64,000 nt of DNA from DP-19 sp036496285 (GTDB lineage Bacteria > Desulfobacterota > Binatia > UTPRO1): the NCBI GenBank assembly GCA_036496285.1, contig DASXLI010000091.1, positions 1 to 64,000 on the forward strand, given 5' to 3'. Under the pieces are notes generated by a model. The model was given only the letters and a program-made list of their open reading frames with translations. It did no database searches and was not told where the DNA came from. The position numbers and the translations under genes are program-made. Positions within the stretch are counted from its first letter, which is position 1. Every line of letters starts with the position of its first letter. Of this stretch, positions 33,935 to 42,451 are shown piece after piece.

Positions 33935-35449
33935 ATGGCGGACGCGCAGGTCGACGTCGCGATTCGCGGCGCGATGATCTACGACGGCACGGGCGGTGCG
34001 CCGTTCGTCGGCGACGTCGCGCTCACGGGCGACCGCATCGCGGCGGTCGCCCCGGGCGGCGCCACGTGGCGCGCGGCACGCGAGATCGAGGCCCGCGGGC
34101 TCGCGCTCGCCCCGGGCTTCGTCGACGTGCACAGCCACGACGACCTGGCCGTCCTGCTGCATCCGGAGATGCGCTTCAAGGTCCTGCAGGGCGTGACCAC
34201 CGACGTCGTCGGCAACTGCGGTCTCGGCGCCGCGCCGGGCGTCCCTGCCGCGCTCCTCTTCCAGGCGTTCCACCCGGCCCACGGGCTCGGCGACTGGGAG
34301 GGCTACGGCGGCTACATGGCGGCGATCGAGCGCGAGCCGCCGAGCCTCAACGTCGCCGTGCTGGCGGGCCACGGCACGCTGCGCCTCGGCGCGATGGAGC
34401 GGGCGCGCGGCACGCCGACCGCCGCCGAGCTGGCGCGCATGCAGGCGCTGCTCGGTGAGGCGCTCGACGCCGGCGTCGTCGGCTTCACGACCGGCCTCAT
34501 CTACGAGCCCGGCTGCTTCGCGCGTCCCGACGAGATCGTCGCGCTCGCCCGCGTCGCGGCGTCCGCGGGGGCGCTCTACGCGACGCACATGCGGAACGAG
34601 GCGGCGGGTCTCCTCGACTCGATCCGGGAGACGCTGCACGTCGGCGAGGCGAGCGGCGTCGCGGTGCAGGTGTCGCACCACAAGGCGGCCGGGCGCGACA
34701 ACTGGGGCAGGGTGCGCGAGTCGCTCCGCCTGCTCGAGGAGGCGCGGGCGCGCGGGATCGACGCGAGCGCCGACCAGTATCCCTACACCTCGGCGAGCAC
34801 CGTGCTCGTGGCCATCGTGCAGAACGGCGTGCTCGACGAGCACGGCACCGGCGGCGGGCTCGGGCGGGTCGGCGCCGAGCGCGTCCTGCTTGCCTCGACG
34901 CCGCGCCACCCGGAGTACGAGGGGATGACGCTCGCCGAGATCGCGCGGCAGCGCGGGTCGTCGGCCCGCGCCGCCGCCGAGTGGCTGCTGGAGGAGGACG
35001 GGACGGCGGCGACGGCGGTCATCGAGGCGATGGACGAGGACGATGTGCGCGCCGTGATGGCGCATCCGACCACGATGATCGGCTCCGACGGCATTCCGAC
35101 GCTCGACGGCAAGCCGCATCCCCGCCTCTACGGCACCTTTCCGCGCGTGCTCGGCCACTACGCGCGCGACCTGCGCGTGCTGCCGCTCGCCGAGGCGGTG
35201 CACCGCATGACCGGCCTGCCGGCCGCGAAGTTCGGGCTGCGCGATCGCGGCGTCGTGCGCGCGGGCGCCTTCGCCGACCTCGTGCTCTTCGACCCGGCGA
35301 CCGTGGCCGACACCGCGACCTACGCCGAACCGCATCGCTACCCCGCCGGCATCCCGCACGTGTTCGTGAACGGGACGCAGGTCGTGCGCGACGGGACGCA
35401 CACGGGCGTCCGCCCGGGCCGGGTGGTGCGGCGCCAGGACCGCGGCTAG
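33935..35449 (+). CDS. Amidohydrolase, N-acyl-D-amino-acid deacylase-like
   Basis: The 504-residue protein of the D-aminoacylase branch of the amidohydrolase superfamily has a beta-sandwich N-terminus (VDVAIRGAMIYDGTGGAPFVGDVAL), the metal motif GFVDVHSHDDL near residue 65 and VVGNCGLGAAP. ATHMRNEAAG and VSHHKAAG supply further ligands, and GSDGIP the late Asp. It would hydrolyse N-acyl-D-amino acids or related cyclic amides in the cytoplasm. GGGAGG precedes ATG 33935. Its stop shares the tetranucleotide CTAG with the mgtE stop on the other strand. Confidence 0.88.
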   Translation: MADAQVDVAIRGAMIYDGTGGAPFVGDVALTGDRIAAVAPGGATWRAAREIEARGLALAPGFVDVHSHDDLAVLLHPEMRFKVLQGVTTDVVGNCGLGAAPGVPAALLFQAFHPAHGLGDWEGYGGYMAAIEREPPSLNVAVLAGHGTLRLGAMERARGTPTAAELARMQALLGEALDAGVVGFTTGLIYEPGCFARPDEIVALARVAASAGALYATHMRNEAAGLLDSIRETLHVGEASGVAVQVSHHKAAGRDNWGRVRESLRLLEEARARGIDASADQYPYTSASTVLVAIVQNGVLDEHGTGGGLGRVGAERVLLASTPRHPEYEGMTLAEIARQRGSSARAAAEWLLEEDGTAATAVIEAMDEDDVRAVMAHPTTMIGSDGIPTLDGKPHPRLYGTFPRVLGHYARDLRVLPLAEAVHRMTGLPAAKFGLRDRGVVRAGAFADLVLFDPATVADTATYAEPHRYPAGIPHVFVNGTQVVRDGTHTGVRPGRVVRRQDRG

Positions 35450-36825
35450 AGCACGCTGCCCCGCAGGATCACCCAGGCGACGCTGAAGTAGATGACGAGG
35501 CCGGTCACGTCGACCAGCGTCGCGACGAACGGCGCCGACGAGGTCGCCGGGTCGGCGCCGACCCGCTTCAAGATGAGCGGCAGGGTCGAGCCGGAGAGCG
35601 TGCCCCAGAGCACGACGCCGACCAGCGATACCCCGACCGTCAGCGCGACGAGCGCCCAGTGCGGTCCGTAGATGTCGGTGAAGAGGGTCCACAGCGCGAT
35701 GCGCAGGAAGCCGATCGTGCCGAGGATCAGGCCGAGCGCGAGGCCGGCGAGCACCTCGCGGCGGACGATCCGCCACCAGTCGGCGACGCGGACCTCGCCG
35801 AGGGCCATGGCGCGGATGACGAGCGTCGCGGCCTGCGACCCGGAGTTGCCGCCGCTCGAGATGATGAGCGGCACGAACAGCGCCAGCACGACCGCGCGCG
35901 CGATCTCGCCCTCGAAGAAGCTCATGGCGGTCGCGGTGAGCATCTCGCTCAGGAAGAGGACGACGAGCCACGAGGCGCGCTTGCGGACCATGTGGGCGAG
36001 CGGCGTGAGCATGTAGGGCTCGTCGAGGGCGCCGGGCTCGACCGCGCCCATGCGCAGGGCGCTCTCCGTGTCCTCCTCCACCATGACGTCGATGACGTCG
36101 TCGACGGTGACGAAGCCCACGACGTGGCCGTCGCGCTCGAGCACCGGCACCGCGAGCAGGTTGTATTTCGAGATCTTCGCGGCCACCTGCCCCTGCGCCT
36201 CGTCGACCTGCGTGGCGATCGGCTTGCGGCGCATGACCTCGGTTACGAGCGTGCCGGGCTCGGCCATCACGAGGTCGCGCAGCGACACGGCGCCGAGCAG
36301 ACCGCCATGCTCGTCGAGCACGTAGCAGGCATAGATCGACTCCATGTCGCGAGCGACGCCGCGGATGTGGGTCAGCGCGTCGCGCACGGTCATCGTCGGC
36401 GCCAGGCGCACGAACTCGGTCGTCATGATGCCGCCCGCGGTGCGCGGCGGGTACTTGAGGAGACGCTCCGCCTCCTGGCGCGCCTCCTCCTTCATGCTGG
36501 GGAGCAGGCGATGGCACTCGTGCGGGCTCAGATCGCGCAGGATCTGCGTGCGCTCGTCGGCCGACGCGCCGTCGAGGATTCGGGCGGCCAGCGCCGGCTC
36601 GAGCTGCTCGAGGATCGCCGCGCGCCGGCGGAGCGACGGCTGGTCGACGAGCGCGCTCGCCCGCTCCGGGGGCAGGGCGCGCAGGGCGGCCGCCGCCTCG
36701 GCGAGCGGCAGCGTATTGATGAGCTCGGCGAGGTCCCAGTCGCGCATCGTGAGGAGTTGCGCGCGCGCGGCGCCGGTCGGTCCGTCGGGTCCGTGCAGGT
36801 CGTCCGTCAGCTCTTCGCTGGTCAT
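35446..36825 (-). CDS. mgtE: Magnesium transporter MgtE
   Basis: The 459-residue protein has an MgtE N-domain (about 25-125, superhelical), two CBS domains (about 130-250: APTMTVRDALTHIRGVARDMESIYACYVLDEHGG and VDEAQGQVAAKISKYNLLAVPVLERDGHVVGFVTVDDVIDV), and a five-helix membrane domain. The latter includes PLIISSGGNSGSQAATLVIRAMALGEV, the Mg2+-selective pore motif. The cytosolic domains sense Mg2+ and gate the channel. The 4-nt overlap with the convergent amidohydrolase gene is at the stop codons only. Confidence 0.95.
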   Translation of the reverse strand: MTSEELTDDLHGPDGPTGAARAQLLTMRDWDLAELINTLPLAEAAAALRALPPERASALVDQPSLRRRAAILEQLEPALAARILDGASADERTQILRDLSPHECHRLLPSMKEEARQEAERLLKYPPRTAGGIMTTEFVRLAPTMTVRDALTHIRGVARDMESIYACYVLDEHGGLLGAVSLRDLVMAEPGTLVTEVMRRKPIATQVDEAQGQVAAKISKYNLLAVPVLERDGHVVGFVTVDDVIDVMVEEDTESALRMGAVEPGALDEPYMLTPLAHMVRKRASWLVVLFLSEMLTATAMSFFEGEIARAVVLALFVPLIISSGGNSGSQAATLVIRAMALGEVRVADWWRIVRREVLAGLALGLILGTIGFLRIALWTLFTDIYGPHWALVALTVGVSLVGVVLWGTLSGSTLPLILKRVGADPATSSAPFVATLVDVTGLVIYFSVAWVILRGSVL

Positions 36826-37130
36826 GGCGGCCTTCTATCGCACGACACCCGTCGGGTGCACGGACGCGGCTCACGGCGCGATCGGCGGCTCCCGCGCATG
36901 TCGCACGGCGCGCGCCCGGTGTGCGACGGACGGCGGTGCCGGAACGCGGCGCCCGAGCGCCACGTGCGTGACGGCCGTCGCGACGGCGGCCGTCCGCGCT
37001 GAGCGTCCTCTCAGGGCGGATGCGCGGTGGGTGAGGCGGCACGCGAGGTTGAGGGCGGCCCGCGGGGGTACACACCTTGCTCTTGGCTCCTCTCGCGATG
37101 TCACGCCACCCCTCACCCCAAGGAGCCCCC
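36826..37130. other. Intergenic region between divergent mgtE and Cys-repeat genes
   Basis: 305 bp without a supported gene. GACGGCC-N11-GGCCGTC (36970-36994) could form a small hairpin. No M-box-like or other riboswitch pattern and no strong -35/-10 pair was recognised. AAGGAG just before 37131 serves the rightward gene. Confidence 0.6.
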
Positions 37131-38729
37131 ATGCGTACCGCTTCGATCGTTGCCGCCACGCTCTTCGTCTTGATGGCCGTGTCGGCGCCGGCCTTCCCGT
37201 CGGATTCTCCGGACGCGCCGACGTGCCTGCAGCAGTGCGGCGCCGCCGCCGAGCAGGCCTACCACGCGTGTCGCGAGGCCGGCGGCACCGAGGACGACTG
37301 CGCCGCGTCCGCCCAGCAGGGCATGCGGGCGTGCGCCGCCGCATGTCCGGCCGCGCCGGACTGCAGCGCGCGCTGCACGTCGGTCGGCGACGACGTCGGG
37401 TCGCAGTGCGCGGCGGAGCTCTCGGGCGCCGACGCGTGCACGACGGTCCAGGGGGCGGCGGTCGAGAGCTGCCTCGCGGCGCTCTGCCAGGGCGGCGAGA
37501 TCTCGTGCGAGGGCGCGTGCAACAACATGGCCCGCCACGTCTTCGCCGCCTGCATCGCGGCCGACGTCGGCGAGGACGCGTGTCACACGCTCGCCGACGG
37601 CGCGCGCGACCATTGCGTCGCCGCGCAGTGCAACCCGCTTCCGGAGCCGACCTGCGAGGATCGCTGCCACGCGCGCACCGACGAGGCGCACGGCCATTGC
37701 CTCGACGAGGGCGTGGGCGCGGATCAGTGCGACGCGATCGCCGCGAGCATGCTGCAGCAGTGTCTGGATCAGGAGTGCACGCCGCCGGCGCCGAGCTGCG
37801 AGGATCAGTGTGCGGCCGCCGCCGAGACGCAGTTCCAGTCGTGCGTGACGGAGGGCGGCGGCGAGCAGGACTGCGCCGCGCAGGCGCAGCAAGCGAAGAA
37901 CACCTGTCTCACGGCCAACTGCGGCGCTGGCCAGGGGGGCGGGGGCGGGGGCGGCGGCGACGGCGAGCCGAGCTGCAGCGACCGTTGCAACCACAGCGCC
38001 CAGGAGTTCGCGCAGCACTGCGTGGACGAGGGCGGCGACGCGACCGAGTGCGCGGCGCAAGCCGACGATCTGGCCCGCAATTGCATCGCCGAGCACTGCA
38101 CCGATACCCCGCCGCCTCCGCCGTCGTGCGAGAGCGTCTGCGAGGACCACGCCCGCGGCGACCTCCAGCGCTGCATGGCGGGCGGCATGAGCGAGGACGA
38201 CTGCAAGCCGCTGGCGCTCGCGTCCTTCCAGCAGTGCGTGACCATCCACTGCGGCGATCCGGCGCCAACCTGCGACGACATGTGCGCGCGCAAGGCGGAG
38301 CACGTGGGCAAGCGCTGCCTCAAGAAGGGTGGCGCCGAGGCCGACTGCCAGACGATGGCCGCCGACGCGAAGCAGGCGTGCCTCGACGCCAAGTGCGTGC
38401 CGCCGCCGCCCGACACCTGCACGGCGAAGTGCGAGGATCAGGCGGCGCAGGCGAAGGACGCCTGCATGCAGACCGACGCCGGCGAGGCGGCCTGCGACGC
38501 GCAGGCGCAGGGCCTGCTCGAGCAGTGCCTGACCGGCGAGTGCGGCGTCTCGCCCGCTCCGACCTGCACCGAGCAGTGCGAGATCACGGCGCGGGCGAAG
38601 TACCAGAAGTCGCTCGGGCCCCGCATGAACACGACGCGCGCGACGCGCCACGCGCAGGGCCTCTTCCGGCGCTGCGCAAAACAATGCGACGACGGGAGCG
38701 CGGGCGGCACACCGAACACCCCCCAGTAG
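37131..38729 (+). CDS. Secreted protein of ten Cys-rich repeats
   Basis: The 532-residue protein has a signal peptide (MRTASIVAATLFVLMAVSAPAF) and then ten tandem modules of about 42 residues with the pattern C-x3-C-x10-C-x9-C-x10-C-x4-C, for example CEDQC...QSC...DC...TC...NC. Modules are separated by short Pro-rich or Gly-rich (GQGGGGGGGG) linkers. The tenth lacks the middle pair. The spacing recalls helical hairpins braced by disulfides, like CHCH twin-CX9C domains, but relation to those is only by pattern. AAGGAG precedes ATG 37131. It is probably periplasmic or extracellular; ligand or partner unknown. Confidence 0.75.
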   Translation: MRTASIVAATLFVLMAVSAPAFPSDSPDAPTCLQQCGAAAEQAYHACREAGGTEDDCAASAQQGMRACAAACPAAPDCSARCTSVGDDVGSQCAAELSGADACTTVQGAAVESCLAALCQGGEISCEGACNNMARHVFAACIAADVGEDACHTLADGARDHCVAAQCNPLPEPTCEDRCHARTDEAHGHCLDEGVGADQCDAIAASMLQQCLDQECTPPAPSCEDQCAAAAETQFQSCVTEGGGEQDCAAQAQQAKNTCLTANCGAGQGGGGGGGGDGEPSCSDRCNHSAQEFAQHCVDEGGDATECAAQADDLARNCIAEHCTDTPPPPPSCESVCEDHARGDLQRCMAGGMSEDDCKPLALASFQQCVTIHCGDPAPTCDDMCARKAEHVGKRCLKKGGAEADCQTMAADAKQACLDAKCVPPPPDTCTAKCEDQAAQAKDACMQTDAGEAACDAQAQGLLEQCLTGECGVSPAPTCTEQCEITARAKYQKSLGPRMNTTRATRHAQGLFRRCAKQCDDGSAGGTPNTPQ

Positions 38730-38835
38730 GGGCAGTGGGCTTCCGGCAGGCGGATGGGTCCACGCATGGCGTGGGCCCGCCCGCGCGCGTTTGGGCGACG
38801 GGGTCGTCGTCTGGTCCACCGCGGTTCACCGGGCT

Positions 38836-38864
38836 TTGACCGGCGGGCCGAACCAGGCTAGCCT
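38836..38864 (+). promoter_or_regulatory. Possible promoter of the DAHP synthase leader
   Basis: TTGACC (38836-38841), 17-bp spacer, TAGCCT (38859-38864, only three of six). The predicted transcript start is 38871, the G of a GTG codon opening a short ORF. Confidence 0.35.
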
Positions 38865-38870
38865 CTTTGT

Positions 38871-38945
38871 GTGTCGACACGCGGCTATCGCAGCGTTCCC
38901 GGGGTTTTTACCTGGCCTCGAGCGGGGCACGAGAGCGCTGCGTGA
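38871..38945 (+). CDS. Possible leader peptide with Tyr, Phe and Trp
   Basis: A 24-codon ORF begins at GTG 38871, exactly at the predicted transcript start, and stops at TGA 38943-38945. It contains one Tyr (position 6) and V-F-T-W (Phe13, Trp15), one each of the three products controlled by DAHP synthase. The stop is 32 nt before the terminator hairpin. Three aromatic residues in 24 are not statistically remarkable, so the call rests on layout: promoter-like site, short ORF, terminator, aroG. A second frame from GTG 38869 runs through to the aroG start and is an alternative. Confidence 0.35.
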   Translation: MSTRGYRSVPGVFTWPRAGHESAA

Positions 38946-38977
38946 CGGCCTAGCCACACACGATCGCACCCTCGAAG

Positions 38978-39012
38978 AAGCCCCGAGCGCTCAGCACTCG
39001 GGGCTTTTTTTT
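38978..39012 (+). terminator. Intrinsic terminator before DAHP synthase
   Basis: A perfect 10-bp stem (38978-38987 with 38997-39006), 9-nt loop and eight T residues (39005-39012). It stands 32 nt before the aroG start and 248 nt after the Cys-repeat gene. It may end the upstream transcript, act as an attenuator of DAHP synthase, or both. Confidence 0.9.
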
Positions 39013-39044
39013 GGCCCGGACCGCGTGCGACACAGGAGGAGCCG

Positions 39045-40118
39045 ATGAAGGAGCAGCTGGAGGACCGGAACGTCGTCGACGTGGTGGCGCTCACATCACC
39101 GAGCGCCCTGAAGCGGGCGCAGCCCCTCGGCGAGCGGTCGGCGGCGCTCGTGCTCGAGACCCGGCGCGGGATCCGCGACATCCTGCATGGTCGCGACCGC
39201 CGGCGCGTGCTCGTCGTGGTCGGCCCGTGCTCCATCCACGATCCCGAGGCCGCCTACGAGTACGCGCGGCGCCTGCGCCCGGTCGCCGAGGCGGTGCGCG
39301 AGAACGTGCTCGTCGTCATGCGCACGTACTTCGAGAAGCCGCGCACCACGGTCGGCTGGAAGGGGCTCGTGAACGATCCGCACCTCGACGGCTCGTGCGA
39401 CGTCGACGCGGGGCTGCGCATCGCCCGCACCATCCTGCGCGAGATCAACGAGCTCGGCCTGCCGTGCGGGACCGAGGTGCTCGACCCGATCACGCCGCAG
39501 TACCTCTCCGACCTCCTGAGCTGGGCGTCGATCGGCGCGCGCACGATCGAGAGCCAGACCCATCGCGAGCTCGCGAGCGGCCTCTCCATGCCGATCGGTT
39601 TCAAGAACAGCACCGACGGCGCGCTGCAGGTGGCGCTCCACGCGATGATCTCCGCCCGCCATCCCCACACGTTCCTCGGCATCGACGCCGAGGGCGTGAC
39701 CGCGATGATCAAGACGCAGGGCAACCCCGACCGCCACATCGTGCTGCGCGGGGGAGCGCGCGGGCCGAATCACGCGGCGGCGGACGTCGCGCGCGCGGCC
39801 GAGATGGTCGCCGGCGAGGGTGTCGCGCGCGCGATCATGGTCGACTGCTCGCACGACAACTCCGGCAAGGACCACACCCGCGAGGCCGCGGTGTGCCGCG
39901 AGGTCCTGGCGCAGCTACGGCTCGGCCAGGCGGCGCTCATGGGCCTCCTGCTGGAGAGCAACCTCCAGCCCGGCAAGCAGGCGTGGAAGCCGGGCGCGAG
40001 CCTGGCCTACGGCGTCTCCATCACCGACGCCTGCATGGGCTGGGACGAGACGGAGCCGCTGCTCTACGAGATCGCCGACGCGGTCGGCGCCGCACCGTCG
40101 GTCGCCGCCTCGGCATAG
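39045..40118 (+). CDS. aroG: 3-deoxy-7-phosphoheptulonate (DAHP) synthase, class I
   Basis: The 357-residue enzyme condenses phosphoenolpyruvate and erythrose 4-phosphate, the first step of aromatic amino-acid synthesis. Motifs of the AroFGH type are clear: VVGPCSIHDPEAAYEYARRL near 64, FEKPRTTVGWKGLVNDP near 97, PIGFKNSTDGALQVALHAM near 184, IVLRGG, and the metal site MVDCSHDNSGKDH near 265. AGGAGGAG precedes the ATG. The feedback class cannot be decided here. Its 3' end overlaps the convergent acyltransferase gene by 55 bp. Confidence 0.95.
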   Translation: MKEQLEDRNVVDVVALTSPSALKRAQPLGERSAALVLETRRGIRDILHGRDRRRVLVVVGPCSIHDPEAAYEYARRLRPVAEAVRENVLVVMRTYFEKPRTTVGWKGLVNDPHLDGSCDVDAGLRIARTILREINELGLPCGTEVLDPITPQYLSDLLSWASIGARTIESQTHRELASGLSMPIGFKNSTDGALQVALHAMISARHPHTFLGIDAEGVTAMIKTQGNPDRHIVLRGGARGPNHAAADVARAAEMVAGEGVARAIMVDCSHDNSGKDHTREAAVCREVLAQLRLGQAALMGLLLESNLQPGKQAWKPGASLAYGVSITDACMGWDETEPLLYEIADAVGAAPSVAASA

Positions 40119-40960
40119 CCGTCGGCGCCCGGGCGGTGCGCCCAGGGCGGCGGATGGTCGAGATCGAGGTCGTACGGCCCGAATTTGAGGCCGACCGTGC
40201 CGGGCGTCCAACGCGAGCGCCAGTCGGGTGGGAAGTCGCGGCGCGCGCGCGTCGGATCGGCCCCCAGCTGATCGTACGCGCGCGCGGTCAGCTCGAGGAG
40301 CTCGGCCTCGAGGTGCGCGACGAAGGCATGCAGCGTGTCCTCGTCGGCGTCCGGCGGGATCCAATAGGGACCGGACGCCAGCGTCACGCGATGGTTGAAC
40401 GGGAGGGGTACTTGCGTGTGATCCCAGGTGTCGAGCACGGCACCGCGCCGGTACCAGGTGCGCACCACGACGACCGGCGCCTGACAGGCGCGCGCGATCG
40501 CTGCAGCACCGGACTTCATGCGGAACGCGGGTCCCTGCGAGCCGTCGACGGTGATGCCGTACACGACCCGTGGGGCGGCGCGCATGTGCGCGATCATCTC
40601 ATCCAGCACGACGCTGCGGCGGCGTGATCGCGAGCCCGATCCTCCGCGGAAGACGACGAAGTTGCAGCGTCGTAGCAGGGCCGTGATCACCTCCCCGAAG
40701 TCGCTCACGCTCGCGAGCGTGTGCGGATGGTAGTTGCGGTAGTTGAAGGCGACGGTGAAGACCTCCTGATGCCAAAGCGTGCCGACGGCGCGGTCGTGCC
40801 GGTCGAGGCACGCGGACATCAGATCCCAGAGGCCTTCCTCGTGGCGCGACGTCACCTCGACGAGCCACATGTAGGCGACGTACAGCCAGGGCAGCACGAT
40901 CGCGGCGAGCCGGATGCCGCGCGCTGCGACCCACCGCCGGAAGCGCTTGCCGGGCCGCAC
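40064..40960 (-). CDS. DUF374 lysophospholipid acyltransferase-like protein
   Basis: The 298-residue membrane-anchored protein has one N-terminal hydrophobic segment (IRLAAIVLPWLYVAYMWLV). The DUF374 core motifs follow: GTLWHQEVF (H near residue 64), VVFRGGSGSRSRRRSVVLDEM near 110, and VVYGITVDGSQGPAFRMKSGAAAIARACQAPVVVV near 135-165. The family transfers acyl groups, for example in Kdo-linked lipid or phospholipid synthesis. The usual H-x4-D is replaced by H-Q-E. The tail overlaps aroG on the other strand, so the last 18 residues may be dispensable. Confidence 0.8.
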   Translation of the reverse strand: MRPGKRFRRWVAARGIRLAAIVLPWLYVAYMWLVEVTSRHEEGLWDLMSACLDRHDRAVGTLWHQEVFTVAFNYRNYHPHTLASVSDFGEVITALLRRCNFVVFRGGSGSRSRRRSVVLDEMIAHMRAAPRVVYGITVDGSQGPAFRMKSGAAAIARACQAPVVVVRTWYRRGAVLDTWDHTQVPLPFNHRVTLASGPYWIPPDADEDTLHAFVAHLEAELLELTARAYDQLGADPTRARRDFPPDWRSRWTPGTVGLKFGPYDLDLDHPPPWAHRPGADGYAEAATDGAAPTASAIS

Positions 40961-40988
40961 GCGGCGCGGCCTCGCGGGCGCGTCTCCT

Positions 40989-41732
40989 TCAGCGGCGATG
41001 GGCGGCCTCGCGCCGGCGCGGGCGGCGCGCCGGCTCCGCGGGCGCGACGGCGGGCGCCGGCGCAGGCGGCGCGTCGCGCAGAGCAGGGAAGATGCGCCTC
41101 GTGATCCACGGGATCACCAGCATCGCGACCAGCACGACGCCGCCGATGATGCGGTCGTCGTCCACGATGGCGGCGGTCGCGATGCTCGTGCCGAGGAGCA
41201 GCCCGAACCACACCAGGTCGCCGGCGATCGCGGAGGCCCAGCCGAGGAGGCGTGGCACGTGCAGGCCGTTCACCAGCATGCCGGCCGAGTAGACGTCGAC
41301 GCCGAAGCCGACCGTGGCGATGCGGAAGAGCGCGGGCGCCATGCCGCCGCTCCGGAGATCCTCCGCGCGCGGCACGCGTGTGCCGAGCATCGCGAAGCGG
41401 ATCATGCGCTCGCCGAGCCATTTGATCGCCGGCACGCGGCGCGCCGCTTTCCGCAGCCCGCTGAAGAGCGGATGGCAGACGGCCGCCCCGAGCACGTCGG
41501 AGATCGTATAGAGGAGAAAGGTGAACGCGGGATGGAGCGGAATGTGGCGCGCGAGCAGCACGCCGGCGGGAATGCCGGGACCGACGGGCGCCCAGAAGAG
41601 CGCGAAGACCAGCATCGTCGGGCCGCCGGGAAAGTGGCCCGCCGCCTCGACCAGGGCATTCGCGCCGGCCGGACCGGTGAACGCGCTCGGGTCGAGCATC
41701 GTCTGCGGGTTGAAGACGTCGAGAGGGCTCAC
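40989..41732 (-). CDS. Multi-pass membrane protein of unknown family
   Basis: The 247-residue protein has five or so hydrophobic segments, including GPTMLVFALFWAPVGPGIPAGVLLA, FTFLLYTISDVLGAAV and IIGGVVLVAMLVIPWI. It ends in a Pro/Arg-rich cytosolic tail. The first segments vaguely recall the small multidrug-export family, but I cannot assign it. It lies just downstream on the same strand of nothing else; the DUF374 gene starts 28 nt after its stop and may be co-transcribed. Confidence 0.65.
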   Translation of the reverse strand: MSPLDVFNPQTMLDPSAFTGPAGANALVEAAGHFPGGPTMLVFALFWAPVGPGIPAGVLLARHIPLHPAFTFLLYTISDVLGAAVCHPLFSGLRKAARRVPAIKWLGERMIRFAMLGTRVPRAEDLRSGGMAPALFRIATVGFGVDVYSAGMLVNGLHVPRLLGWASAIAGDLVWFGLLLGTSIATAAIVDDDRIIGGVVLVAMLVIPWITRRIFPALRDAPPAPAPAVAPAEPARRPRRREAAHRR

Positions 41733-41824
41733 GATCGGTCCGCGGTTGGCATCGTCGAGCGTTTGCTTGTACCTCGGAACGCAGCCGCGGGCCAGGCAGC
41801 TCGCCGCGGCGCCTGGAGGGAGCG

Positions 41825-42403
41825 ATGCAGGCGAGTATGTGGCATGACATGTTTGGTCTCTCGTTGCCGGTTCTCGAGAAGGTGCTGCGGCCGGTCGTGG
41901 TCTACGTGTTCCTGGTCGTCGGCCTGCGGCTCGCGGGCAAGCGCGAGCTCGCGCAGCTGAACGCCTTCGACCTCGTCGTGCTCCTCACCCTGTCGAACAC
42001 GGTGCAGAACGCGATCATCGGCGACGACAACTCGGTGACGGGCGGCATCATCGGCGCGATCGCGCTGCTCGGCCTGAACTACCTCGTCGTGCGCTTCACC
42101 TACCATCATCAATGGCTCGATCACCTGGTCGAGGGCGAGCCGACCGTGCTGGTCGAGAACGGCACGCTGCTGGAGGGCAACCTGCAGCGCGAGCTGCTGA
42201 CGCTCGGCGAGCTGAGGGCGGCGGGGCACAAGCAGGGATTCGCATCGCTCCACGAGGTCGATCGCGCCGTGCTCGAGCCTGGTGGCGGGATCTCGTTCGT
42301 CGCGAAGAAGACGATGACCGATGAGGCCCGGCACAACGAGCTGCTGGCGCGGCTCGACGAGCTGAGCCGCCAGGTCGCGGCGCTGCGCGCCTCGGCGCCT
42401 TGA
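41825..42403 (+). CDS. DUF421/YetF-family membrane protein
   Basis: The 192-residue protein has the DUF421 pattern: three N-terminal membrane helices (LRPVVVYVFLVVGLRLAGKRELAQLNAFDLVVLLTLSNTVQNAIIGDD) and a cytosolic beta domain with LVEGEPTVLVENGTLLEGNLQRELLTLGEL. YetF-type proteins are linked to spore germination and phospholipid or membrane homeostasis in Bacillus; in Gram-negatives the role is unknown. The gene precedes the sigma-factor gene by 48 nt. Confidence 0.88.
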   Translation: MQASMWHDMFGLSLPVLEKVLRPVVVYVFLVVGLRLAGKRELAQLNAFDLVVLLTLSNTVQNAIIGDDNSVTGGIIGAIALLGLNYLVVRFTYHHQWLDHLVEGEPTVLVENGTLLEGNLQRELLTLGELRAAGHKQGFASLHEVDRAVLEPGGGISFVAKKTMTDEARHNELLARLDELSRQVAALRASAP

Positions 42404-42451
42404 CGCTCGGCGGCGGGCTGCCGTAAATCCGATCGGCCGCGGAATCCGTAC

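Noticed and set aside
36826..37130. M-box riboswitch upstream of mgtE
   Set aside because: No matching conserved helices could be recognised by eye in the 305-bp gap.
33356..37159. Very long minus-strand open frame (over 1200 codons)
   Set aside because: It is antisense to the NTF2-like and amidohydrolase genes and runs out of frame through mgtE. It is Arg/Ala/Gly-rich without motifs, as expected from high-GC shadow frames.
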